This document shows, one piece after another, positions 1 through 6,355 of a stretch of DNA of 7,671 bases. Numbering within the stretch: the first letter of the stretch is position 1; each line of letters begins with the position of its first letter. This DNA is from VFJL01 sp043721435. Its GTDB lineage: Bacteria; Pseudomonadota; Gammaproteobacteria; Burkholderiales; Nitrosomonadaceae. The notes under the pieces are model-generated. The model did not search any database and was not told the origin of the DNA. It was given only the letters and a program-made list of their open reading frames with translations. The translations under genes were made by a program, and so were the position numbers. The stretch is from the NCBI GenBank assembly GCA_043721435.1, contig JAYSQR010000053.1, positions 1-7,671 of the forward strand. The letters run 5' to 3'.

Positions 1-133
1 TTTCCAGGCTCCTGACCGCGCCCTTGCTGGCATAGGCTCGCCCCCGTGGCAGGCGGTTGTCGTAATCAATGTGGGCGAGAGCTTTCAGCCACTGCTCTCC
101 CCACCAGGTCTGTCCATAAGTTTGTCGTGCCAT
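1..133 (-). CDS. SWIM zinc-finger family protein, N-terminal fragment
   Basis: This is the first 44 codons of a gene read on the minus strand. It starts at an ATG at 133-131 and runs off the left edge. The peptide opens MARQTYGQTWWGEQW and continues with HIDYDNRLPRGRAYA and then GAVRSLE. The TWWGEQWL and NRLPRGR segments are what I recall from the N-terminus of bacterial SWIM zinc-finger proteins, which are usually encoded next to a SNF2/SWI2-type helicase. The zinc-binding CxC/CxH part would lie outside the window, so the assignment rests on the N-terminal signature only. No strong Shine-Dalgarno sequence precedes the ATG. An inverted repeat at 159-184 sits in the presumed leader. Confidence 0.7.
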   Translation of the reverse strand, partial: MARQTYGQTWWGEQWLKALAHIDYDNRLPRGRAYASKGAVRSLE

Positions 134-158
134 GAAGTCTGTGTGCGAAAGTTGAAAT

Positions 159-184
159 CCACCAATCCCGGGCTGGATTAGTGG
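159..184. repeat. 10-bp inverted repeat upstream of the SWIM gene
   Basis: The left arm CCACCAATCC (159-168) and right arm GGATTAGTGG (175-184) pair over 10 positions with one G-U type mismatch, around the 6-nt loop CGGGCT. It lies 26 nt ahead of the minus-strand start codon at 133, so it could be an operator or a 5'-leader hairpin for that gene. No T-run follows on either strand, so it is not a typical intrinsic terminator. Function is not established. Confidence 0.35.
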
Positions 185-334
185 TGATGATGGGTGGCGC
201 GCATCTGGGGATACTAACCGCCAAGAGGCCAACATTCAACCAGCGAGAGCGGCATCGGCAGAACTATCTAAATGATGAGAGTTTTTGTGGGTTTTAGGAT
301 GCGCTGATGGATCACCGGGAAGCCGGGGATGTGA

Positions 335-600
335 TTGATGCCTATTCCACGCGATTCGGCCACCCAGTCCAGCCTGATCCGGCCACCTGCTTCACGAGTA
401 TCCGGCCGGGTCAGTCGGAGCGAAGCGACGCAAGAGTTTCAGGTTAAGGTGTTGGCCTACCTGCGCACCAACGTGTGCACCTTGGAAAATTGGGAGCAAG
501 GCCGTGCGCGCCCAAACGCTCAAGCAGTCATTTTGATTCATGGGCACCTCGCATGATTGAATGCTATCCAGATACAGTAGAGCGTTTATCAGTCATCTAA
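335..600 (+). pseudogene. HigA-like HTH (XRE) antitoxin relic
   Basis: From about 420 the reading frame resembles the C-terminal half of HigA-type helix-turn-helix antitoxins. It contains LAYLRTNVCTLENWEQGRAR followed by PNAQA; family members have YLRTNVRTLENWEQGR.KPNAQAALLIR. After ILI (530-538) the frame is lost and stops at 554-556. The expected ending resumes in another frame at 550 as RMIECYPDTVERLSVI and ends at TAA 598-600. Removing the 11 nt at 539-549 restores one continuous frame, so an 11-bp insertion broke the gene. The part before about 420 does not resemble the normal N-terminus, and no partner toxin is recognisable upstream. This family normally neutralises a RelE/HigB-like mRNA interferase and represses its own operon. 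I infer that this copy is dead. Confidence 0.7.
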
Positions 601-734
601 GCGATACGGCGCCAGAAAAATGTGTTTGTGCCGTGGGATGTATTGGCGCCAGCAATTGGTTGGGCTCTTCGAAACAGGACCGCATCACGCAAAGTAAAGG
701 TACGGTCACATCTGCCGCTCGTGGCGCAACTGCA

Positions 735-833
735 GCCGCAGCTGCAATCATGCGCATGATTGACAGGCGGCCGGTGAAATTGGGGTTGTATTTTCCGCTG
801 CTGAAGGGGTAGCGGGAATGGGACGATGGATAG
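735..833 (+). pseudogene. RecB/AddA-like nuclease-helicase C-terminal tail, relic 1
   Basis: Read from 741, the frame gives AAIMRMIDRRPVKLGLYFPL, then LKG, an in-frame TAG at 810-812, then REWDDG and a final TAG at 831-833. The pattern RPV.L.LYFPLL.GWREW is the extreme C-terminus I recall from UvrD-type helicases with a RecB-like PD-(D/E)XK nuclease domain. The premature TAG replaces the Trp of GWREW. Upstream of about 741 the similarity vanishes, so only about 30 codons survive. The segment 741-823 matches 1571-1653 at 74 of 83 positions in direct orientation. The longest identical block is the 27 nt at 785-811. It cannot encode a functional enzyme. Confidence 0.6.
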
Positions 834-895
834 TGAACGTGGCTGGGGTCAGCCAAGCCCGCACTTATTACGGGTTATCACCACGGGTACTCTGG

Positions 896-1165
896 CTAGC
901 GCTTGCGGGCAGTCCGTGTTGGGTGAGAGGTCAGAGGTTCTGCATAAGTATCGACGTAAGTGTCGATGAGCTTCCGGATCATGCGCTGATACTGCGTGTG
1001 ATGTTTTGACGCTTCGGCCTTGAAGAACTCGACGCTCTTCTTGCTCAGAGCAATAGTGACCTTTACCCCTTCTTCCCGGAACGCGAGTTCCTCGGGTGGA
1101 GGGAGAAAATCCCTAATGGCCCTGGCCTCAATGGGTTCGTTGGTATATTTAATTTTCGCGCTCAT
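896..1165 (-). CDS. brnA: BrnA-like ribbon-helix-helix antitoxin
   Basis: This encodes 89 aa from the ATG at 1165-1163. The sequence has the hallmarks of BrnA antitoxins: an N-terminal toxin-binding segment with DFLPPPEEL at about residues 20-28, then a ribbon-helix-helix DNA-binding domain. In that domain VKVTIALSK is the beta strand, followed by the helices SVEFFKAEASKHHTQYQRMI and RKLIDTYV. In the family, BrnA binds and neutralises the RNase BrnT and represses the brnTA promoter. The start codon lies 14 nt inside the ancestral end of brnT, the usual overlapping toxin-first order. Because brnT has lost one base, this frame is now also continuous with the brnT start, giving a 176-codon fused frame (896-1426). 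The antitoxin itself appears intact and could still be made from its own ATG. The Arg/Thr-rich tail has no obvious function. Confidence 0.8.
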   Translation of the reverse strand: MSAKIKYTNEPIEARAIRDFLPPPEELAFREEGVKVTIALSKKSVEFFKAEASKHHTQYQRMIRKLIDTYVDTYAEPLTSHPTRTARKR

Positions 1166-1426
1166 AAATTGCTTTTCCTTTCCGCCAGTAGCCGGCACCA
1201 ATGATTCGAATGACACCGCCCCGATAGGTAAAGCGGACGGTAAGAATGCCCCGTTAACCTCGCCGAAACAAAAGTAGCGTTTCTCAGTTTCGCGGTGAGT
1301 AAGATCTTCGGCGATAACGCGGATGGGATCAGCGAATGCATATTGAGCCAGAGAAAGCGGCACTCTATGCTTTTTCTGATTTTCTGCATCCTTGTCTGCG
1401 TCCCACTCAAACCGCGTCTTTTTCAT
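1149..1426 (-). pseudogene. brnT: BrnT-like RNase toxin, frameshifted
   Basis: The N-terminal 59 residues are classic BrnT: FEWDADKDAENQKKHRV, a following FADP segment, then DLTHRETEKRYFCFGEVNG. After that the zero frame reads nonsense (AFLPSALPIG) into brnA. One base is missing at the G-run complementary to CCCC 1249-1252. Restoring a fifth G gives the expected ending GILTVRFTYRGGVIRIIGAG, then YWRKGKAIYEREN, with TAA at 1151-1149 and about 92 aa in total. BrnT is a RelE-fold ribonuclease that inhibits translation. The lost segment carries the last beta strands, so the product is probably inactive. The one-base change in a homopolymer could also be a sequencing or assembly error. The ATG at 1426 lacks a clear Shine-Dalgarno sequence. 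Confidence 0.8.
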
Positions 1427-1458
1427 GGTTTGAGATTAGTACAAGACACCTAAAATAA

Positions 1459-1474
1459 CCATATAACAGTATGG
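1459..1474 (-). promoter_or_regulatory. Candidate brnTA promoter/operator
   Basis: Upstream of the brnT start (1426) lies a short A/T-rich block containing CCATA-6 nt-TATGG, a perfect 5-bp inverted repeat. On the minus strand a weak promoter can be drawn with TTGTGC, 16 nt, TATTTT, overlapping this repeat. BrnA-type antitoxins are known to bind palindromes in their own promoter, so the site is a plausible operator. The arms are short enough to occur by chance. Confidence 0.25.
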
Positions 1475-1510
1475 CACAAAAGCTGGGGGGCAAAGAACCT
1501 CTAACCCCGC

Positions 1511-1666
1511 GATGTGGGAGATTTCCTCGACCGCGAGCAGCAGCGCTACCGTGCCCAGCTCGAGCGCTACGCCGCAGTCATGCGCAGGATCGACGAGCGG
1601 CCGGTGAAATTGGAATTGTATTTTCCGCTGCTGAAGGGGTGGCGGGAATGGGAGAGTGAAGGGTGA
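1511..1666 (+). pseudogene. RecB/AddA-like nuclease-helicase C-terminal tail, relic 2
   Basis: The frame from 1511 gives DVGDFLDREQQRYRAQLERY, then AAVMRRIDERPVKLELYFPL, then LKGWREWESEG and TGA at 1664-1666. This is about 51 residues with no internal stop. It resembles the last helix and strand of UvrD/RecB-like exonucleases carrying a C-terminal PD-(D/E)XK nuclease domain (RYR.QLERYA.....RPV.L.LYFPLL.GWREW). The catalytic part of that domain is absent, there is no start codon with a ribosome site, and the similarity begins abruptly after ACCCCGC at 1504-1510. That suggests a deletion junction. The tail is the better preserved partner of the relic at 735-833. I cannot tell from the sequence whether they come from one duplicated gene or two paralogues. 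Confidence 0.65.
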
Positions 1667-1766
1667 ACAAGGAAATGCAGCCGGGCAGGTGCTCAGGCTT
1701 ATTTATTTCACTCGATCCTCCGCAGATATCCGCACCAAACTAAATCCGGATTTTCCTGAGGAGCCA

Positions 1767-4065
1767 TCATTCAAATGCGATGGTTCTGACCACAGCCGTC
1801 GTGTCGCTCAATCCAAAAGGCTGCGGGATCATATCGGCAGGGCGTGGCGGAAAATCTGCCGGCGGGAGTGCGAAGGAAAAGTCGATAACCCGGATCTTGA
1901 ATGGTGCGCCAGCCTTTACCTTCAATTCAATATTGAGCCCTTCCTGCGCAATGCCAAAAGCATCAAGACGCCATTCTCGAAGAAATGTTTGCGAGAAAAT
2001 TCTGCCTTGCACCTGCGAGCTCAAGACCTCGGTCCCTTCCACATACACGTCAAACTCGGGGGCATGCCGTAACGAGCGGATCTGAAGATTGATCTTCCGC
2101 GTACCGGCGGTGATGTTATCTGCCAGCACTTCCACGGCGGGTGCCGGCAAAGCAAATACCGGTGCTGGTGCGGCCCAGAATCGCCAGTGCCTGTCGCCGA
2201 ATATTTCAGGAACCTTGCGTTGCACCGCATCGCCCGGGAAAAAGGTGCGGGTCCATCTGTCGAGATCCTCGTCGGTCGAAAGCCAGAAAGCTTTGCCAGT
2301 CGCCCCCTCGAGTGCGTAAAACAGATTGTTGGGGCGGGGGTGAGCGGCATCAAAACCCGAGGTCCATGAGCCTATTGCCAGGAACAGAATGCCGCATGCC
2401 AGCGGCAGCCACGGCAACAACCAGCGGCGTGTTAGGACGTCAACAAGCGGCACTAACAAGCCGAGCAGCAGCGACAGCAAAGCCATCACCACGCCGATCA
2501 ATTGCGGGGTCAGCCCGGCAAATGAAACCTGGATGAGTGGCGCGAACATGATAATGGCGGGGGCAGCGCCGACCAGCAGCAATCCCGCCTGCATTAGCGA
2601 CGAGATGTTTGTGCGGCGTTGCCAGAATAATATGCCGAGTGCCAGCAGCATCGATGCCAACGGCCAGGTGAACAGAAAACTCGCAACCGGCAACCAGACA
2701 CTGGCAGCCATTAGAAATACCAGCCAGCAGGCCATGGCGCCAACAGCCAGTTCCAGCGTACGGAGCCATCGCTGCATTACCGCCTGGACAAGAGTGGATA
2801 TCCCGATCACCAGCAGCACAAAAGCCAGCAGGTACCAATGGCTGTTGTAGGTGTCCCATTGCAAACTCAATTGGTATTCTGGATGGAGATGGCGAATACC
2901 CAGCCACAGGAGTTGGCAGGTTGCAGCTATTGCTGCAACCATGATCAGGAAAGTGATCGATCCCAGTGCCGTGCGGCCAGCGCGCAGTTCCCCTGATTTC
3001 AGGCCCAGTGCCAGGACCGCTCCGAACAGCACAATCAGAACACCGCAGAGCGGAACAGCCCAGCCGACCGGGTAGTGCACCATGCCCAGAATGGGCACAG
3101 CAAAATAGATGCTCTCGGCAGATTGCAGATCATCCAGCGGGATGTTGCCAAAATGTTGCGCCAGGGCCAGCAGGATTTCTCCCTGATGCTGCAGACTGCC
3201 TTGTTGCAATAGCTCGGGACGGTCAAGTTGCGTGTGGTAGCTGGTGAATCCTTCAATCGCCGCGAAATTCATTCCGGCCATGCCCGCCCGCTTGAATACC
3301 GTCATATCGGTATCAAACGGCATACGCTTGTATGCCTCGTACATGAGCGAGTTGCCCAGCGGATGGGGAGCGGCCTTCGCCAGGCCATCGATGAGCTTGC
3401 CGTTGCCCTGGCTGGTTTCGAACATGAAAAAAGGCCCGCGGTTGCCGCGGTACTCGAAATTCAGCACCAGGCCGATCTCCTTTGCCCATGGATGCTCCGC
3501 GACAAAGGCCTCTGCTCCGAGTAATCCCGCTTCCTCTCCGTCGGTAAAAATGCAAATCAGGTCATTCTGCAAAGCGGGTTGGCTCTTTAATGCTCTGAGC
3601 GTTTCCAGGATGGCGGCAACGGATGCCCCATCGTCCGCTGCGCCGGGGCCATCGCGCGTTGAATCATAATGTGCCGCCAACAGCAGCGCTTTGCCGAGCA
3701 CTCGACCGGGGATGCGCACCAGCACGTTGTGCACGACTCCTGCGCTACGCCAGCGATGCGATCGGGTTTATTGCCAGCGCTTTCTGGATCTGCGGCTCCA
3801 GACCCAGCGCTTGCAGTTCCGCAATCAGATAATTGCGGACTGCCGCATTCTCGGGCGTGCCAATTGGGTGGGGTTTTTGCGCGATATGCCGCAAATGCGA
3901 TAGCGCGCGGGCTGAAGAGAAAAGCGTTGGAGCAGCCGAGTCAGAAACAGGGGAGGGAGGGGATACGTGATAAAGACCGGTAATGACCAGTGCCAGAATT
4001 GCGACGGCCACGCCGAGGGCAACAGGAAAACTGGTTTTTGGTGAAAGATGCCGCTCCCTTAACAT
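1767..4065 (-). pseudogene. Membrane-bound M28 zinc aminopeptidase, split by a frameshift
   Basis: Two adjacent frames make one protein of about 765 aa. The first (4065-3745) encodes 106 residues with a membrane segment at about 14-34 (FPVALGVAVAILALVITGLY), then RHIAQKPHPIGTPEN, typical of M28 peptidases. It stops at TAG 3747-3745. Skipping one base there continues into AGVVHNVLVRIPG and a frame open to 1767. All M28 metal and catalytic residues are visible in merged numbering: His132 (AAHYDS), Asp144 (GPGAADDG), Glu177-Glu178 (TDGEEAGLLG), Glu204 (NFEYRG) and His277 (SYHTQLD). After the peptidase domain come about eight hydrophobic segments (WAVPLCGVLIVLFGAVLALG to WLLPWLPLACGILFLAIGSW) and a soluble C-terminal domain. 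Similar architecture occurs in Fxna-like M28 proteins. The peptidase domain is probably periplasmic and removes N-terminal residues from peptides. The single frameshift with otherwise perfect coding means either very recent inactivation or a sequence error. Confidence 0.85.
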
Positions 4066-4210
4066 GCTGAATTATTCAACCTCTGGTTGAGCGCTGGATC
4101 AAGAAGCCCTTGTTCAGCGATTTCTTAATAGTAGTAACAAAGGAATCAGTAATAAAGGAGGCGGATTTTTTATACCCAGCTCGACCGCTGCGCCGGGTTT
4201 TTATTTATAC

Positions 4211-4240
4211 TTATTGGAATGCCCTGCTTTGGGTTATGCT
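4211..4240 (+). promoter_or_regulatory. Candidate sigma70 promoter of the Sel1/adhesin-E operon
   Basis: A -10 element TATGCT at 4235-4240 is preceded either by TTATTG at 4211-4216 (18-nt spacer) or by TTGGAA at 4214-4219 (15-nt spacer). Transcription would start near 4247, about 25 nt before the ATG at 4272. That supports this start over the upstream in-frame TTG at 4110. Position in the divergent gap between the M28 gene (starts 4065, minus) and the Sel1 gene fits a promoter. Confidence 0.45.
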
Positions 4241-4271
4241 ACTGACAAGACTACGCGCAACGAGATTTCGC

Positions 4272-4820
4272 ATGCCCACCCCCGCACACCACAGCATCAT
4301 GATCCTGCCACGCCAGATTGCGGCCGCCTGCATCTGCTGCCTGCTGAGTGTCGGCACTGCAACCGCAGCGCCTATCGATATTGCGGGGGAAGCCTACAAC
4401 AAAAGCGCGCACGTGCAGGCCATCAAGCTATTCAGGCCGCTGGCTGCCCAAGGGAATGCGGATGCGCAAGCGATGCTGGGCATGATGTATCTCAAAGGCG
4501 AAGGCACCACCCGGAATTATCCGGAAGCCGTGAAGTGGCTCACGTTGTCGGCTGCACAGGGCAATGCAAGTGCGCAAAATAACCTGGGTGCGATGCATTT
4601 CAATGGTGATGGCGTAGTCCGGAATTATCCCGACGCCCTGAGATGGTTTCGCTTGTCTGCGATGCAGGGAGATAAATATGGGCAAACTAGTCTGGCTGCG
4701 ATGTATCTCAATGGCCATGGCGTAGCCAAGGATGTGAAGGAGGCCGTGAAGTGGTATCGCCTGGCTGCGGCGCAGGGGGATGAGAATGCCGCGCAAGCCC
4801 TGAAACGGTTAAATCAGTAG
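4272..4820 (+). CDS. Exported Sel1-repeat (SLR) protein
   Basis: This is a 182-aa protein with a Sec-type signal peptide: a hydrophobic core at about residues 16-28 and an AxA site near residues 30-32. It is followed by tandem Sel1-like repeats. The A(A/M)QG motif recurs at residues 58, 94, 130 and 166, exactly 36 residues apart, and each repeat has the consensus A...LG.MY..G.GV..(N/D)...A..W...AA.QG. There are three full repeats plus a partial one. Sel1 repeats form an alpha/alpha solenoid used for protein-protein contacts, often in envelope or host-interaction proteins. No enzymatic domain is present. The ATG at 4272 is chosen because it directly precedes the signal peptide and follows the candidate promoter. 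The ATG at 4299 would also leave a signal peptide. The frame is open back to a TTG at 4110, which would add an unlikely extension. The next gene starts 12 nt downstream. Confidence 0.8.
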   Translation: MPTPAHHSIMILPRQIAAACICCLLSVGTATAAPIDIAGEAYNKSAHVQAIKLFRPLAAQGNADAQAMLGMMYLKGEGTTRNYPEAVKWLTLSAAQGNASAQNNLGAMHFNGDGVVRNYPDALRWFRLSAMQGDKYGQTSLAAMYLNGHGVAKDVKEAVKWYRLAAAQGDENAAQALKRLNQ

Positions 4821-4832
4821 TATGGAGGGTGC

Positions 4833-5219
4833 ATGCGTAGAGCTATTCTGATGATGCTATTGGCTATTGCCAGCAGTGGTGCGCTGGCGCAGTTGGTTGA
4901 GATCGGCGGTGACAAAACCATTACCATCCACGCCGATCCCGCCACCATTCAAAGGGTGGGCACCAAGGTAATAATGTGGGAGGTGGGTGACTTCAAGGCC
5001 GCCAATACCGCCGGTGGCAAGTCGTTCAGGTCAATGAGGAAACAGCAGGAATACGAGTGCAAGGAAAAACAAATTCGAACACTGCGTACGATTTTATACT
5101 CTGACAATATGGGCAAAGGTGAAGTAGTGCATGCCGATCATAAACCCCGCAATTGGGAGCCGGTTTCGTCTGGAAGCTATGGTGATTTTCTGTGGAGAAC
5201 CGCCTGCAGGAAGCCGTAG
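4833..5219 (+). CDS. Surface-adhesin-E-like exported protein
   Basis: This 128-aa protein has a signal peptide (MRRAILMMLLAIASSGALA, predicted cleavage after residue 19). The mature part reads like the Adhesin_E domain: IHADPATIQRVGTKVIMWEV (residues 33-52) is the strand motif around 'DP.TI...G....W...D', followed by YECKEKQIRTL and a closing WRTACRKP. Two cysteines, Cys76 and Cys125, are placed as in the family and could form a disulfide. The prototype, Haemophilus protein E, binds host matrix and plasma proteins. In environmental bacteria this domain is common and its role is unknown, so adhesion should not be assumed. A strong Shine-Dalgarno sequence, GGAGG at 4823-4827, lies 5 nt before the ATG and fixes the start. 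The 12-nt gap from the Sel1 gene suggests co-transcription. Confidence 0.75.
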   Translation: MRRAILMMLLAIASSGALAQLVEIGGDKTITIHADPATIQRVGTKVIMWEVGDFKAANTAGGKSFRSMRKQQEYECKEKQIRTLRTILYSDNMGKGEVVHADHKPRNWEPVSSGSYGDFLWRTACRKP

Positions 5220-5228
5220 GCGTGCATG

Positions 5229-5258
5229 CGAGCGGAGTCCGGTTCAGTGGGCGGGCAA
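5229..5258 (+). repeat. Solo IS3-type terminal repeat (copy A)
   Basis: GAGCGGAGTCCGGTTCAGTG and the following GGCGGGCAA match the IS end at 7577-7606 at 26 of 30 positions, and all four differences are transitions. No transposase reading is attached. It sits in the 41-nt gap between the adhesin-E gene, which ends at 5219, and the lipoprotein gene on the other strand, whose stop is at 5261-5263. It could be the remnant of an excised or deleted element, or a dispersed repeat derived from such ends. Confidence 0.55.
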
Positions 5259-5260
5259 AG

Positions 5261-5497
5261 TCATGATGCGCACTCCGCTTTGACTTGGTCGCGCGGCCGG
5301 GAGCTCCTCGAGGAAGACGCTTTCTCACAGTAACTCACCAACTCGTCCCTGTTTTGGTACATGGTATTCGTAGGGTCGGCTGGCGACAGATCCATGCACT
5401 TGGAGAATAGCTCCTTGCGCAAACACTGGTCTGTTATGGAGGAGGGTTCGCACCCCGCCAGAAGTGCGAGGATCAGAATAGTTCCGAGCAGCTTCAT
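5261..5497 (-). CDS. Small cysteine-rich lipoprotein
   Basis: This encodes 78 aa. The start at 5497 is chosen because MKLLGTILILALLAGC is a textbook lipoprotein signal peptide (lipobox LAGC, Cys16 lipidated) and GGAAG lies just upstream. Glu at +2 does not signal inner-membrane retention, so outer-membrane sorting is likely. Four further cysteines (25, 34, 57, 76) could form two disulfides. The mature segment (DQCLRKELFSKCM, then NRDELVSYCEKA and VKAECAS) looks like a family of short proteobacterial lipoproteins of unknown function. The frame is open to 5557 upstream, but that extension would disrupt the signal peptide. The stop codon abuts the solo IS-type end at 5229-5258, so the last residues could in principle have been altered, although the VKAEC ending looks natural. 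Confidence 0.75.
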   Translation of the reverse strand: MKLLGTILILALLAGCEPSSITDQCLRKELFSKCMDLSPADPTNTMYQNRDELVSYCEKASSSRSSRPRDQVKAECAS

Positions 5498-5527
5498 CAG
5501 GAGCTTCCTTCCAGTGGCTGTCGTGGT

Positions 5528-5557
5528 TTTACAGGGTACACCATTTGTGTGGGTCAA
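5528..5557 (-). promoter_or_regulatory. Candidate sigma70 promoter of the lipoprotein gene
   Basis: On the minus strand TTGACC (5557-5552) is followed after 18 nt by TGTAAA (5533-5528). The -35 matches the consensus at five of six positions and the -10 at four of six. Transcription would begin near 5521, about 24 nt before the ATG at 5497. This suggests the lipoprotein gene has its own promoter rather than depending on the gene at 5724-6104. Confidence 0.4.
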
Positions 5558-5585
5558 CGACTGCTATTGGGGAATGCAAACTTCC

Positions 5586-5637
5586 GTTCTCGACACATTT
5601 AAGACAGCTGGGTTTTCCAAAAGTGGACACTCAACGT
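5586..5637. repeat. Dispersed repeat D, copy 1
   Basis: This segment aligns without gaps to 6356-6407 in the same orientation. CGACACATTT is identical in both, and the 50 nt from 5591 share about two thirds of positions, with mostly transition differences. It lies in the 226-nt gap between the two minus-strand envelope genes. It looks like an old intergenic repeat rather than coding sequence. Its boundaries are uncertain. Confidence 0.4.
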
Positions 5638-5723
5638 TGACGGTGACGGACACACGCTGCTCTTGCGCCAGCCCGTCTCTAAACACGGCACTGGCATCTG
5701 CACTACTATGTCAGGGTATCGGC

Positions 5724-6104
5724 TTACGGAACCACGCGGGCGATCGCCCAGCGGCCGTCTGCCCTTTTGCAAAGCTCGAGCCTGGTCGTATCCTTCAGGC
5801 CGTTGTACGCATAGTTTGAGATCTTCAGATAGCGGCATTGATTGCCTTCAAGCTTGCGGGTGGAGTCGGTCACGGTGATCTCGCCACCGTTGCGCGATGC
5901 CTCGTTCTTCCACGTTTTGTGCGCGCCGCTCTCGCCTTTGTTGAGCAAATCAGCGACGGTCTCATCGTAGAGCTTCCGGTCCTGATCGGTGAAATATGCG
6001 CTTGTCGTGTCGCGCATCCACCACACGTTCTGGGCAGCGGCGATCGTCACCCAGCCGCCGGTAAGAAGTACGCAGAGCAGTGTCAACGTTTTCCGAAACA
6101 TCAT
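5724..6104 (-). CDS. Small exported surface-antigen-like protein
   Basis: This 126-aa protein has a signal peptide at residues 1-24 (core LTLLCVLLTGGWVTIAAA, cleavage before Gln25). The mature part matches the pattern of the C-terminal domain of 17-kDa/RT0821-type surface antigens: SGAHKTWKNEASRNGGEITV, then a strand carrying Cys90 (NQCRYLKI), then LELCKRADGRWAIARVV with Cys112. This corresponds to 'G....W.N..SG..G.I.....Y....C.......G.....G..C...DG.W.I'. Related domains occur in outer-membrane lipoproteins, but here there is no lipobox and no glycine-zipper, so only the terminal domain is present. GGGAGAG sits about 6 nt before the ATG at 6104, supporting this start over the second ATG three bases later. 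The upstream region 6105-6189 must hold its promoter, but I see no convincing -35/-10 pair. Function unknown. Confidence 0.65.
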   Translation of the reverse strand: MMFRKTLTLLCVLLTGGWVTIAAAQNVWWMRDTTSAYFTDQDRKLYDETVADLLNKGESGAHKTWKNEASRNGGEITVTDSTRKLEGNQCRYLKISNYAYNGLKDTTRLELCKRADGRWAIARVVP

Positions 6105-6189
6105 AGTGTCTCTCCCGAAAAGTGTCTCATGGCTAAAAATAGAATGGACTTGATCGCTCCTTTCTACCCGTTAACTTATTTAAAGTTAG

Positions 6190-6316
6190 GCTCAGTATAG
6201 CTCTTTGTCAAACGATGTAAATCCTGGCGATTTCGTTAACCAGTCCTGCGCCAGCAGGCAACAATCTTCAGCATAATTCAGATGACTTGCCCGTCCGCCA
6301 GATTGGGTTCCGCTCA
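6190..6316 (+). mobile_element. IS3-family element remnant (transposase 3' end and terminal repeat, copy B)
   Basis: The frame from 6190 reads AQYSSLSNDVNPGDFVNQ, then a CASRQQSSA tail and TAA at 6274-6276. This resembles the DDE-integrase end of IS3-type transposases (HSSLG...P.DF). It is followed 40 nt later by the terminal repeat ending at 6316 (TGAGCGGAACCC on the minus strand). The unit from the conserved GATTTCG (6229) to 6316 aligns without gaps to the complement of the element at 7577-7664 at about 80%, and almost all differences are transitions. Everything upstream of 6190 is lost (stop TAG 6187-6189). It is therefore an old, inactive fragment. Confidence 0.7.
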
Positions 6317-6355
6317 GGGCTCTTCCCGGCGCAGTTCTGCCGGTCGTGATGTGTT

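Noticed and set aside
593..856. Minus-strand 87-codon frame
   Set aside because: It is antisense to the RecB-like relic and shows no recognisable motif or ribosome site.
896..1426. A novel single 176-aa fused BrnT-BrnA protein as the native gene
   Set aside because: Adding one base restores a perfect BrnT C-terminus in a different frame, so the fusion is the product of a frameshift. BrnA has its own start at 1165.
1742..1753. Palindrome AAATCCGGATTT as a terminator for the M28 gene
   Set aside because: The stem is only 6 bp, has no loop and is not followed by a T-run in the right direction.
2389..2850. Plus-strand open frames within 1780-3670
   Set aside because: They lie opposite the M28 peptidase coding sequence, which has catalytic motifs and membrane segments. 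The plus-strand peptides have low-complexity, shadow-like composition.
4110..4271. N-terminal extension of the Sel1 protein from TTG 4110
   Set aside because: It would place the signal peptide about 65 residues inside the protein and start transcription upstream of the visible promoter at 4211-4240.
5361..5819. Plus-strand 152-codon frame
   Set aside because: It crosses the lipoprotein gene, an intergenic gap with repeat D and the surface-antigen gene in antisense. No motif is seen.
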